Part shown: piece after piece, positions 45,195 through 54,908 of the stretch
How the letters are laid out: each line of letters starts with the position of its first letter
Position numbering within the stretch: position 1 is the stretch's first letter
DNA from: Rhizobium grahamii
Lineage (GTDB): Bacteria; Pseudomonadota; Alphaproteobacteria; Rhizobiales; Rhizobiaceae
Assembly: GCF_009498215.1 (NCBI RefSeq)
Contig: NZ_CP043498.1
Location: forward strand, 2,356,001-2,420,000
DNA length: 64,000 nucleotides
Direction of reading: 5' to 3'
The notes under the pieces: generated by a model
Seen by the model: the letters and a program-made list of their open reading frames with translations, nothing else
Databases searched by the model: none
What the model was told of the DNA's origin: nothing
Position numbers and translations under genes: made by a program

Positions 45195-46106
45195 ATGGAC
45201 CAGCTCTCGGCAATGCGCGCCTTCATCCGCGTCGTAGAGACGGGCAATTTCACACGGGCCGCCGACACACTCGCCATGCCCAAGGCGACGGTGACCAATC
45301 TCATACAGGGGCTTGAGGCGCATCTGCACACCAAGCTTCTCAACCGCACCACCCGCCGCGTCATGGTGACGACAGACGGCGCACTCTATTACGAGCGAGC
45401 GGCGCAGATCGTCTCCGAACTCGCGGAGCTGGATGGCAGCCTATCGAACTCGCAAGGCCTGCCGACCGGCCGCTTGCGGGTCGAAATGGCTGGCGCCTTT
45501 GCCGACTGGATCGTCATCCCGGCGCTCTGTGACTTTTACCAGAAGTTCCCCGATATCCGCATCGACCTCGGCGTCGGTGACCGCACCGTCGACTATCTGG
45601 CGGAAAACGTCGATTGCGCTCTCCGCGCGGGTACGCCCGCCGATCAGTCGCTGATCGCAAGACGGGTGTCGGAGGTGGACCTCATCACCTGCGCGGCGCC
45701 CCTCTATGTCGAGAAGTTCGGCAAGCCGGAGCGGCCGGAAGATCTTGAAAATTCACACTATTCTGTGAGCTATTTTCGTGCACAGACCAACCGGACGGTT
45801 CCCTTCGAGTTCCGCAAGGACAACGAGGATCTGGAGATCAATCCACGCTATCTGGTCTCGGTCAACGACAGCCGGACGTTCGTCAACGCGGCTTTGAACG
45901 GGCTTGGAATCGCGCAACTGCCGCGCTTCATGATCCGCGACGAGCTAGCCAAGGGAAGCCTCGTGGAGCTTCTTCCTGAGTGGAGCCGCGAACCACTGCC
46001 GCTCTACATCGTCTATCCGCCGAACCGCCACCTCAGCAACAAGGTGCGCGTCTTCGTCGACTGGCTGGTGAAGCTGCTCTCGGATGCGAAGCTGAATGAT
46101 CCATGA
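45195..46106 (+). CDS. LysR-family transcriptional regulator
   Basis: 303 residues. The N-terminal winged helix has AMRAFIRVVETGNFTRAADTLAMPKATVTNLIQGLE, near the normal LysR pattern. The rest is the periplasmic-binding-like effector domain. The subgroup starts MDQLSAMRAF and resembles regulators of the CrgA/DsdC side. It is divergent from the hydrolase-adaptor-permease operon, so it probably controls that operon. The ligand is unknown. Confidence 0.92.
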   Translation: MDQLSAMRAFIRVVETGNFTRAADTLAMPKATVTNLIQGLEAHLHTKLLNRTTRRVMVTTDGALYYERAAQIVSELAELDGSLSNSQGLPTGRLRVEMAGAFADWIVIPALCDFYQKFPDIRIDLGVGDRTVDYLAENVDCALRAGTPADQSLIARRVSEVDLITCAAPLYVEKFGKPERPEDLENSHYSVSYFRAQTNRTVPFEFRKDNEDLEINPRYLVSVNDSRTFVNAALNGLGIAQLPRFMIRDELAKGSLVELLPEWSREPLPLYIVYPPNRHLSNKVRVFVDWLVKLLSDAKLNDP

Positions 46107-46108
46107 CG

Positions 46109-46151
46109 CAGTTGCGGCCCGGAAGGGGGTTCCTTCGACGGGCCGCAACTG
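46109..46151 (+). terminator. Strong hairpin after the LysR gene
   Basis: 12-bp perfect stem CAGTTGCGGCCC/GGGCCGCAACTG with an inner GGAA/TTCC pair, beginning just after the stop codon. The T tract is poor (TCTATC). Probably a terminator. Confidence 0.65.
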
Positions 46152-46347
46152 TCTATCATAAAATTCCTTTCAGACCCTGCCGCGTCACCAGGGAAATGGC
46201 TCGGCCGGTATCTGAGGTTGGCGCCAGGACTTGGAGGTCTTCCAGTCGCCTTTACAGCGCTAATATAAGCCTGCTTTTTGCCGTTTGTTAAGTGCTGATT
46301 CGTGCATAAAAGGTTCGCAAAAACGGAACAATGGCAGGTATCACGGT

Positions 46348-47247
46348 TTAGTGAACGGCGGGCTTGAGCAAATCCTCCAGGCCGATGCGCCGGAACATCT
46401 CGGCGCGAACCCGATCGGCAACACCATTGACCACCTCCGCACCATCTTCCGACGGATCGATATGCGTACGGAACGGACGCTTGCCGAAAGGCATGGCGAT
46501 GACCTTCGCGATCGCAGTTGCAACGGCACCCGCATCCGCGTCGGCAGGTTCGAGTGCGGCAAGTCCCCGCAGCGCCTGCTCCGGCACACCCTTGTAGGGT
46601 CCGTCGTTGTATTCGGCAGCGCGCGCCGCGTCAGCCGGCGAGCCGGAATGCGCGAAGTGGTTGGTACCCTTGGTAAAGGCCCCGGGCACGATGATCGCGG
46701 TCTCTATGCCCCAGCGGGCAAGCTCCGACGCGTAAGAGACGGCAAGCGAGTCCATCGCCGCCTTTGCCGCGAAATAGGGTGCGAGATAGGGAGGCGTGCC
46801 GCCACGCGTGCTGGATGAAGACACCCAGACGACGAGCCCCTTGCCGCGCTTGCGCATATGGGGAAGCACGGCGCGGTTCACCCGCTGCGTCGACAACACG
46901 TTGATGTCGAACAATTCGGCATATTGCTCCGGCGTGAATGCCTCTGCCGGTCCGAAGGACATGTGACCGGCGTTGTGGATGATCACATCCAGCCTGCCCG
47001 CCTCTTCGAGCACCTTCGCAATGCCGGCTTCGATGGATGCGTCCGAGACGACATCGAGTTCGACCGAGCGGAGATCGACATTGTTGTCCCGCGAGAACGC
47101 CGCAATGTCCCCGACAGCCTTTGCGTTGCGGCCGGCCGTATCGCGAATGCCGGCGTAAACGACATGCCCTTCCCTGGCGAGCGTGCGGGCGGTGAGAGCA
47201 CCGAAGCCGCTGGATGCGCCTGTTATGACGATGACCTGCTTTTCCAT
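46348..47247 (-). CDS. Short-chain dehydrogenase/reductase
   Basis: 299 residues. The NAD(P) site is VIVITGASSGFGALTARTL (1-20), NAGHMSFG (near 93), and the active-site YFAAKAAMD (Tyr and Lys). It is longer than the usual 250 residues because of a C-terminal extension. The substrate is unknown. It lies 85 bases downstream of another SDR gene, both leftward, and is likely controlled by the divergent LysR at 48196. Confidence 0.9.
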   Translation of the reverse strand: MEKQVIVITGASSGFGALTARTLAREGHVVYAGIRDTAGRNAKAVGDIAAFSRDNNVDLRSVELDVVSDASIEAGIAKVLEEAGRLDVIIHNAGHMSFGPAEAFTPEQYAELFDINVLSTQRVNRAVLPHMRKRGKGLVVWVSSSSTRGGTPPYLAPYFAAKAAMDSLAVSYASELARWGIETAIIVPGAFTKGTNHFAHSGSPADAARAAEYNDGPYKGVPEQALRGLAALEPADADAGAVATAIAKVIAMPFGKRPFRTHIDPSEDGAEVVNGVADRVRAEMFRRIGLEDLLKPAVH

Positions 47248-47332
47248 TGTTCCGTTCCTTCGAATAATGACTGGTAAGGTCTGATGTTGGAGAGTGGACG
47301 GCGGGGCAAACCCGCCGCTGCAAGGCTGGAAA

Positions 47333-48073
47333 TCAGATGATGCCGCCGTTGGCGCGCAGCACCTGGCCGTTGATCCAGGAGCCGTCCGGGCCTGCCAGGA
47401 ACGAAACGGAAGCGGCGATATCCTCAGGCGTTCCCAAGCGCTCCAGCGGGTTCATCTTGGCCATGCGGGCGATCAACTCATCCGACTTGCCGTCGAGGAA
47501 AAGGTCGGTTGCCGTCGGTCCCGGAGCCACGGCATTCACGGTGATGTCGCGACCGCGCATTTCCTTCGACATGATCGCCGTCAGCGTCTCGACGGCCGCC
47601 TTGGTCGCGGCGTAGACACCGTAGTTTTCAAGCTTCAGCCCGACGACGCTCGTCGAAAAGTTGATGATGCGGCCGCCGTTGCGCAGACGCTTTGCAGCCT
47701 CCCGCAGAGTGTTGAAGGTGCCCTTCAAGTTGACGCTGACCTGACGGTCAAAATTCGCATCGTCGGCATCGGCAATCGACGCGAGCTGCATGATGCCCGC
47801 ATTGTTGACCAGCACATCCACGCCACCGAAGGCAGCTTCCGCAGCGTCGAACATGCGGCGGACGGCTGCGGGATCGCTGACATCGGCCTGAGCCGTCAGC
47901 GCCCTGCCCCCATTTTGCTCGATCTTCTCGACCAGAGCTTCGGCAAGTGCGGCGTTGCCGGCATAGTTGACGACGACGGTGAAACCGTCCTTTGCGAGCC
48001 GTTCGGCGATTGCTGCGCCGATGCCTCTCGATGCACCCGTCACCAGTGCGACCTTGTTTTCGTTGCTGCTCAT
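47333..48073 (-). CDS. Short-chain dehydrogenase/reductase (FabG-like)
   Basis: 246 residues from ATG at 48073 (the frame opens further upstream, at 48157). NAD(P) site VTGASRGIGAAIAERL, NNAGIMQLASIADADD, and catalytic YAATKAAVETLT. NVKG-like NLKGTFNTLREA is also present. A classical reductase; substrate unknown. It is the first gene of a two-SDR unit divergent from a LysR regulator. Confidence 0.9.
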   Translation of the reverse strand: MSSNENKVALVTGASRGIGAAIAERLAKDGFTVVVNYAGNAALAEALVEKIEQNGGRALTAQADVSDPAAVRRMFDAAEAAFGGVDVLVNNAGIMQLASIADADDANFDRQVSVNLKGTFNTLREAAKRLRNGGRIINFSTSVVGLKLENYGVYAATKAAVETLTAIMSKEMRGRDITVNAVAPGPTATDLFLDGKSDELIARMAKMNPLERLGTPEDIAASVSFLAGPDGSWINGQVLRANGGII

Positions 48074-48195
48074 TGTCTTTCTCCTTCGATCGATGCGGCT
48101 TTCCGCGTTTTCGATGAGAAGAAGATGCCCCTTTTCGAATGGCGGATAATCGGTCATTATTCGGTATCACTATCCGGATATAGCGAACAGATAAT
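48074..48195. promoter_or_regulatory. Divergent promoter region of the SDR unit and LysR gene
   Basis: 122 bases. An AT-rich stretch near 48140-48195 contains ATAATCGGTCATTAT, an interrupted palindrome (ATAAT ... ATTAT), the kind of site LysR proteins bind. It lies about 35 bases before the LysR start. Confidence 0.45.
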
Positions 48196-49453
<1,258 letters not shown>

Positions 49454-49481
49454 TACCCAAGGGATGGAGAGCCTGAAGCAG

Positions 49482-50072
49482 ATGACCCATGCCGCCGGTG
49501 CGATCGGCGCCGCTCCCCTTGCCGGCCCGGATCTCACGCGCTTTTTCGAGCGCGATGCGATTGTCGTTGCGCGGGACTTGCTTGGCTGCCATCTGCGCGT
49601 CGGCGATGTCGGCGGTCGGATAACCGAGACCGAAGCCTATTTCCCCGACGACGAAGCCTCGCATGCCTTCCGCGGTCCGACACCGCGCAACCGCGCCATG
49701 TTCGGCAAACCGGGCAACGTCTACATCTACCGTATCTACGGCATGCATTGGTGCGTGAACTTCGTCTGCACGACGGGCTCCGCGGTGCTGATCCGCGCAC
49801 TCGAGCCGGAAGCCGGCATCGCGACCATGATCGAACGCCGCAACAACGATAAGCTCACGCAGCTCTGCAGCGGCCCTGGCAAGCTCTGCCAGGCGCTCGG
49901 CATCGATCTGTCCCTGAACGACAGGCTCCTCGACGAGCCGCCCTTCTCGATCGCCCCTTCCGCCCCCGTCGAGATTGTCACCGGCAAACGCATCGGCATA
50001 ACGAAAAATGCCGAAGCACCTTGGCGCTTCGGCATCTCCGGATCTCGTTATCTCAGCAAACCGTTTCGCTGA
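49482..50072 (+). CDS. mpg: DNA-3-methyladenine glycosylase (AAG/MPG family)
   Basis: 196 residues from ATG at 49482 with GGAGAG about 10 bases before; ATG at 49464 is an alternative. It has VARDLLGCHLRV, the catalytic RITETEAYFPDDEASHAFRG (Glu), MFGKPGNVYIYRIYGMHWCVNFV and RIGITKNAEAPWRF at the end. It removes alkylated purines from DNA. A 10-bp inverted repeat (50008-50035) lies inside its last codons. Confidence 0.95.
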   Translation: MTHAAGAIGAAPLAGPDLTRFFERDAIVVARDLLGCHLRVGDVGGRITETEAYFPDDEASHAFRGPTPRNRAMFGKPGNVYIYRIYGMHWCVNFVCTTGSAVLIRALEPEAGIATMIERRNNDKLTQLCSGPGKLCQALGIDLSLNDRLLDEPPFSIAPSAPVEIVTGKRIGITKNAEAPWRFGISGSRYLSKPFR

Positions 50073-50075
50073 GCA

Positions 50076-51617
50076 TCATTCCATGACGGCGCTGTGGTCC
50101 ATCACCGGCGCTACCTTCGGCTTGCGCAGCAGCAGCGCAAGCGGAATGACCGCGAGCGACATCAGCATCAGCAGCTTGAAATCGTCGATATAGGCGATGA
50201 TCGTCGACTGCAGCGTGATCACTTCGTTGAGCGCCGCGCGACCGGCTGCGGTCAGCGGGTTCATCCCCTGTGCCGCCGTTGCCTCGAAGGCGCGGTTGAA
50301 CGGCGTCACATAAGCGGCGATGTTCTCATGGTTGACCTGTGCGTTCTCCACCAGCAGCGCCGAAACGATCGAGATACCAACGCTCGAACCGATGTTACGC
50401 GACAGGTTGTAAAGACCGGTGCCGTCGCCGCGCATGTGCGCAGGCAGCGTCGAAAAGGCGATCGTCGTCAGCGGCACGAACAGGAAGCCAAGCCCAGCGC
50501 CCTGAATGAATCCGACGGATACGATCGTCCACTGCGAAACATCGGGCGTCCAGCCGGTCATGTCGTACATAGCCCAGGCCGTCAGCCCGAGGCCCAGCAC
50601 CAACAGCAGGCGCGTATCGACCTTGCCGATCAGCTTGCCGACGATGAACATGCAAAGCATCGTGCCAAGCCCGCGCGGCCCCATGACGATACCCGCGGTG
50701 ATGACGGGATAGCCCATCAGTGTCTGCAGATAGGGAGTCATCAGCGCCAGCGAGGCGAGATAGGTAATGCCGATCACGAAGATGAAGAGCATGCTCACCG
50801 CGAAATTCCGATCGAGGAACAGCCGGGGATTCACGAAGGACTTTTCGGTCGTCAGCGTGTGCACGATCAGCAGGTAGAAAGCGGCGGCACAGATGATCGC
50901 CTCGATGACGATCTCGCCCGATGCGAACCAGTTGAGCTGTTCGCCGCGATCGAGAAAGAGCTGAAGCGACGCGATACCGAGACTCATCATCCCGAAGCCG
51001 AACCAGTCGAGCTTCGCCAGCGCGTCCAGCTTCGTTTCGGTGACGTAGATCACGATGCCGGCAAACGCCAGCGCGCCGATCGGGATGTTGATGTAGAACA
51101 CCCAGCGCCAGCTGATGTTATCGGTCAGCCAGCCGCCGATGACAGGTCCCAAGACCGGCCCGACCATGACCGAGACGCCAAATAAGGCCATGGCCGAGCC
51201 GCGCTCCTCGGCACTATAGATGTCGAGGAGGATGCCCTGAGAGAGAGGAACCAGAGACGCGCCGAACAGGCCCTGCAACAGGCGGAAGGCGACGATCTGG
51301 TTCAGCGATTGTGCAAGGCCGCAGAGGACGGAAGCGAAGACGAAGCCGGCGATAGCCGCCAGCAGCACCCGCTTGCGCCCGAACTTGGCCGCGAGAAAGC
51401 CCGACGGCGGCGTCATGATCGCAGCCGCCACGATGTAGGAGGTCAGCACCCAGTTGATCTGGTCGGCGCTCGCCGAAACGCTGCCCTGGATATAGGGCAG
51501 CGCGACGTTGGCGATCGTCGTATCCAGCGCCTGCATGATGACGGCGAGAATGACGCAGGCCGTGATCGCGCCGCGATTGGCAACCGGGGTGGCCGGAGAT
51601 GATGCAGCGTTACTCAT
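50076..51617 (-). CDS. emrB: EmrB/QacA-type drug efflux transporter (MFS, DHA2)
   Basis: 513 residues with fourteen membrane segments. The first reads ITACVILAVIMQALDTTIANVALPYIQG; motif A is LAAKFGRKRVLLAAIAG and motif C is GPVLGPVIGGWLTDNISWRWVFYIN. It works with EmrA to export drugs through an outer-membrane channel. ATG at 51617 overlaps the end of emrA by 8 bases. Leftward, converging on mpg 3 bases apart. Confidence 0.95.
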   Translation of the reverse strand: MSNAASSPATPVANRGAITACVILAVIMQALDTTIANVALPYIQGSVSASADQINWVLTSYIVAAAIMTPPSGFLAAKFGRKRVLLAAIAGFVFASVLCGLAQSLNQIVAFRLLQGLFGASLVPLSQGILLDIYSAEERGSAMALFGVSVMVGPVLGPVIGGWLTDNISWRWVFYINIPIGALAFAGIVIYVTETKLDALAKLDWFGFGMMSLGIASLQLFLDRGEQLNWFASGEIVIEAIICAAAFYLLIVHTLTTEKSFVNPRLFLDRNFAVSMLFIFVIGITYLASLALMTPYLQTLMGYPVITAGIVMGPRGLGTMLCMFIVGKLIGKVDTRLLLVLGLGLTAWAMYDMTGWTPDVSQWTIVSVGFIQGAGLGFLFVPLTTIAFSTLPAHMRGDGTGLYNLSRNIGSSVGISIVSALLVENAQVNHENIAAYVTPFNRAFEATAAQGMNPLTAAGRAALNEVITLQSTIIAYIDDFKLLMLMSLAVIPLALLLRKPKVAPVMDHSAVME

Positions 51618-52836
51618 GGTCCTTGCCGCCCGAGCGGCCCAAAAGCTTGGAAACGAAATCCGGAAGACCGCGGGCGCGACCGGTATCAACGTCGACCACC
51701 GTGCTCATGCCGACGCGAAGCGGCGGCTTGCCGGCAGCGTCATCGATGCTTACACGCATCGGAATGCGCTGCACGACCTTCACCCAGTTGCCCGTCGTGT
51801 TCTGCGCCGGCAGCAGCGAGAAGCTTGAACCGGAGGCCGGGCTGATGCTCTCGACCTTGCCCTTCCACTCCACGCCAGGATAGGTATCGACATAGATCGT
51901 CACCGGCTGGCCGGGCTTCACATAGGTGAGCTCGGTTTCCTTCGGGCTCGCCGCAATCCAGAGATTGTTGCCGGATACCAGCGAGAACGCCTGCGTGGAG
52001 GCCGCAAGGTAGGAGCCCGGCTGCAGTGAGTTGACGTTCGTCACAATACCGTCGAACGGCGCCTTGACGACGCTGTGGTCGAGTTGGCGCTGAGCGTCGT
52101 CGACCTTCGCCTTGGCCTCGAGGTAAAGCGGGTTCTGGTCCACCGGCTGATCGGCATTGCCGCCGAGCTGTGCCAGCGTCGCGGCCGCTTCGACCTTGGC
52201 AACGGCGACCTTCTGGTGGCCGGCGTCGAGATTGTGCTTGGCCTGATCATAGGCGGTCCGCGTCGCGGCAGAGCTGTTCAGCAGGCTCTGCTGGCGATCG
52301 AACTCGGTCTGATAGTAGGGAATGTCGGCTTCCGCCTGCGTGATCTCGGCAAGCGACTGCTGGTAGCTGGCCTGCATATTCAGGATCTGGTTACGCACCG
52401 CGCCAAGCTGCGCCTCGGCGCCTTCAAGCGCAATCTTGAAGGCATCCTGCTGCAGGCTGAAGAGCACCTGGCCCTTCTTCACCGCCTCGTTCTCATGCAC
52501 GTTGATCTGGTCGACGATACCGGAAACGTCGGTCGTCAGCCCCACCATGTCAGCCTGAATATAGGCATTGTCGGTCGACATGATCTGACCGCCATTGACA
52601 TAATAATATCCGCCGACGACGAGCGCGATCGGCAGCAGGGCGAAGAGAACGGGCCGCGTGAGACTGCGCCGGCGGCGGACCTTGGTGCCGCCGGGCGCAG
52701 CCACTGCGGTGGCGGGCGCTGAATTGGATGAAGGCGCTTCGGCCACCGTTTCCTCGCGGGGAAAGGCCTCGTTTTCTTCAACTGGGTTCTTGGCATTTGC
52801 GTCTGCAACGACGCGCAGGGAGGACTTGTCAGCCAT
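51610..52836 (-). CDS. emrA: EmrA-type membrane fusion protein (HlyD family)
   Basis: 408 residues from ATG at 52836 (MADKSSLRVV). A membrane segment (PVLFALLPIALVVGGYYYVNG, near 55-75), biotinyl-lipoyl part TDVSGIVDQINVHENEAVKKGQVLF, a helical hairpin, then HSVVKAPFDGIVTNVNSLQPG and barrel strands. It is read open without a stop from the upstream marR frame, which would give a MarR-EmrA fusion; this is probably an artefact of a missing base (see the marR entry). EmrB starts within its 3' end. Confidence 0.92.
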   Translation of the reverse strand: MADKSSLRVVADANAKNPVEENEAFPREETVAEAPSSNSAPATAVAAPGGTKVRRRRSLTRPVLFALLPIALVVGGYYYVNGGQIMSTDNAYIQADMVGLTTDVSGIVDQINVHENEAVKKGQVLFSLQQDAFKIALEGAEAQLGAVRNQILNMQASYQQSLAEITQAEADIPYYQTEFDRQQSLLNSSAATRTAYDQAKHNLDAGHQKVAVAKVEAAATLAQLGGNADQPVDQNPLYLEAKAKVDDAQRQLDHSVVKAPFDGIVTNVNSLQPGSYLAASTQAFSLVSGNNLWIAASPKETELTYVKPGQPVTIYVDTYPGVEWKGKVESISPASGSSFSLLPAQNTTGNWVKVVQRIPMRVSIDDAAGKPPLRVGMSTVVDVDTGRARGLPDFVSKLLGRSGGKDHE

Positions 52837-53290
52837 GGTTGGTCTCGTTTTCGGCCAGGGGGTCCGGCACGCATTCACTAGGTTGGTTTTCATCAAGGAC
52901 AGTATTTCGAACAGCTGCTCGCGCTCCTCGGCGGACATGCCATCCAATGCTTCGCCGCGTGTCAGGTCGCCGATGTCCCGCATCGTCCCCATCAGCGGAC
53001 GAGCCTCGTCCCGCAGATAGAGCAGCCAGATGCGGCGATCGGTCGGATGCTGCCGGCGCTCGATAAGCCCACGATCCGCGAGCTTGTCGAGAATACGAAC
53101 AAGTGTGATCGGCTCGATCTCAAGCATCTCAGCCAATCCGCCCTGATGGATCCCCTCTGTTGGCGAGGTAGGCCAGCGTCTGCCACTGCGATCGCGTCAG
53201 GCCGAGGCAGCGCGCACGCTGCTCGAAACGCTTGCGAAGCAAGCGCGCGATGTCGTGCAGCAGGAAACCGAGGGTCGGATTGTCGTTCAT
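52829..53290 (-). pseudogene. MarR-family regulator of emrAB, disrupted by indels
   Basis: From ATG at 53290 the first 51 residues are normal MarR (NDNPTLGFLLHDIARLLRK, LGLTRSQWQTLAYLAN). The frame then breaks near 53155-53158, where AACAGAGGGGATC should encode N-R-E-G-I: two bases are missing or one is extra. The correct frame goes on (HQGGLAEMLEIEPITLVR, ERRQHPTDRRIWLLYL). Near the end, in the C run 52858-52862, one more C would give the ending RTPLAENETNHG and a stop overlapping the emrA start. Without it the frame fuses with emrA. Two lesions in one gene suggest sequencing error or true decay. The likely target is emrAB, with operators upstream. Confidence 0.8.
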
Positions 53291-53733
53291 TGATATCTGC
53301 GCCAATCATAAGCACACTTATAATGTGCTCAGATATATTAAGCGTGTGCAGCGCACAAGTACGTCGGCTACAGATTCATGCAACGCGACCAAAATGCCGC
53401 AGCGCTGTGCACCAACGTCCAGGATGTCTGGCGGTCCGGATGGACGCACGCATTGATTTCCCAGCTCCACAGAATTGCAACCATCCGGCATTTGCATTTT
53501 GCAACGGAGGCCGTTTATATACCTTCTACAGATACTTACAGCCGCTCGCGCCGGTCATCACGCGATACTGCACCAGTAAGAATGCAAGTGCATCTCGGGT
53601 CTCGCATAACGACACTCGCGCCGACAGCAGCAGACATGCGGATGAAGCCCTACTCATCCGAACCAGCAGCCTATGAACAATTTGACTTCTTCGACCTGAA
53701 AGCGGCATGCGCCGCCTTAACCGGAGGACTGCG
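53291..53733. promoter_or_regulatory. Divergent regulatory region of marR-emrAB and the second RND operon
   Basis: 443 bases without a convincing gene; open frames cross it but none has a ribosome site or known product. Two inverted repeats with the same half-site lie near marR: AGCACA-N7-TGTGCT at 53311-53329 and TGTGC-AGC-GCACA at 53345-53357. The first overlaps TATAAT at 53319-53324. These look like MarR operators. Confidence 0.5.
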
Positions 53734-54908
53734 ATGCTTTCCCTGCTTCGACACGCTTTGGTGCTTGGCGCTGCGGTCTTGCTGCCCGTTGCGGGCGCTC
53801 TTGCCCAGGGAGCCCCAGCCCCCCTCCAGTCACCGTCGCCAAGCCCGTCGTACGCGATGTCGTCGACAACGACGAATTCATCGGTCGCTTCGAACCGGTG
53901 GACGAGGTCTCTGTCCGTTCCCGTGTCGGCGGCTACCTGCAGGAAGTGGCTTTCACAGACGGCGCCATAGTCAAGCAGGGCGACCTGCTTTTCGTTATCG
54001 ATCAGCGGCCCTTCATCACGACATTGAACGAGGCAAACGCCGCGCTCGAAGTGGCCAAGTCCACCCTCACCTACGCCGATGCGCAATTCAAACGCGCCGA
54101 GTCATTGGCCACGAGCGGTAGTCAGTCTGTCTCGATCCTCGACGACCGTCGCCGCGAATGGCTTTCAGCACAGGCAAACGTCCGCGGCGCTCAGGCTACA
54201 GCCGATCGCGCCGCTCTCGATATGGAGTACACCAAGATCACGGCACCCTTGAGCGGTCGTATCGATCGCCGCCTGATCTCGGTCGGAAACCTGGTCCAGG
54301 CCGACCAATCGATTCTGACGACGATCGTTTCCCTCGACCCAATCGACTTCTACTTCGATGTCGATGAGCGCCGGCTGCTGAATTTCGCCGAGACTGCGCG
54401 CCAGAAAGGCCAGGTCCTTCAAGAGGGCGGTGGCGGCGTCGACGTGAGCGTGACGATCAGCGATCCAAACGCCAAGCCCTTCATGGGCAAGCTCGACTTT
54501 GCCGAGAACAGGATCGACAACCAGAGCGGCACGATCCGGCTGCGCGCTCGCTTCGCCAACCCGGATCTCGTCCTTCAGCCCGGCCTGTTCGGACGCATCC
54601 AGGTCGAGGCCTCCAACACCTACAAAGCTGTCCTCGTCCCTGACGAAGCAATCGGCTCCGACCAGAATGAGCGCGTCGTCTATGTGGTCGGCCCCGACGG
54701 CAAGGTTTCGACCATGCCGGTGCGACCGGGTCCGCGGCTCTATGGCTACCGGGTCATTCGCGAGGGTCTGGACGGCACCGAGACGATCGTCGTCAATGGC
54801 CTGATGCGCGTCCGGCCCGGCGCAGCGATCACGCCGAAGATGATAGAACTGCCGCAGGAACGGCGTGATACGCCGCCCGATTCCGCCGTCACGGAGAGCG
54901 GACAATGA
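53734..54908 (+). pseudogene. RND periplasmic adaptor, frameshifted near its signal peptide
   Basis: From ATG at 53734 (GGAGG 6 bases before) a normal signal peptide is read: LLRHALVLGAAVLLPVAGALAQGAPAP. In the C run at 53819-53824 (six C) the frame is lost. With seven C it continues PPVTVAKPVVRDVVDNDE, FIGRFEPVDEVSVRSRVGGYL, and then the full adaptor to 54908: lipoyl part, KITAPLSGRIDRRLISVGN, barrel and end. So the gene is intact except for one base. It could be an assembly artefact or a phase-variable tract. As read, translation would stop or make only a truncated piece starting at a later Met (53898). Confidence 0.88.

Noticed and set aside
50008..50035. Inverted repeat ATGCCGAAGC/GCTTCGGCAT as a terminator
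   Set aside because: It lies inside the mpg coding region and no T run follows, so it is unlikely to end transcription.
51610..53136. A natural MarR-EmrA fusion protein
   Set aside because: The join occurs at a C run where a single base restores separate genes with the usual start overlap, and the MarR part has a second frame error upstream; a fusion would need conservation in relatives to be believed.
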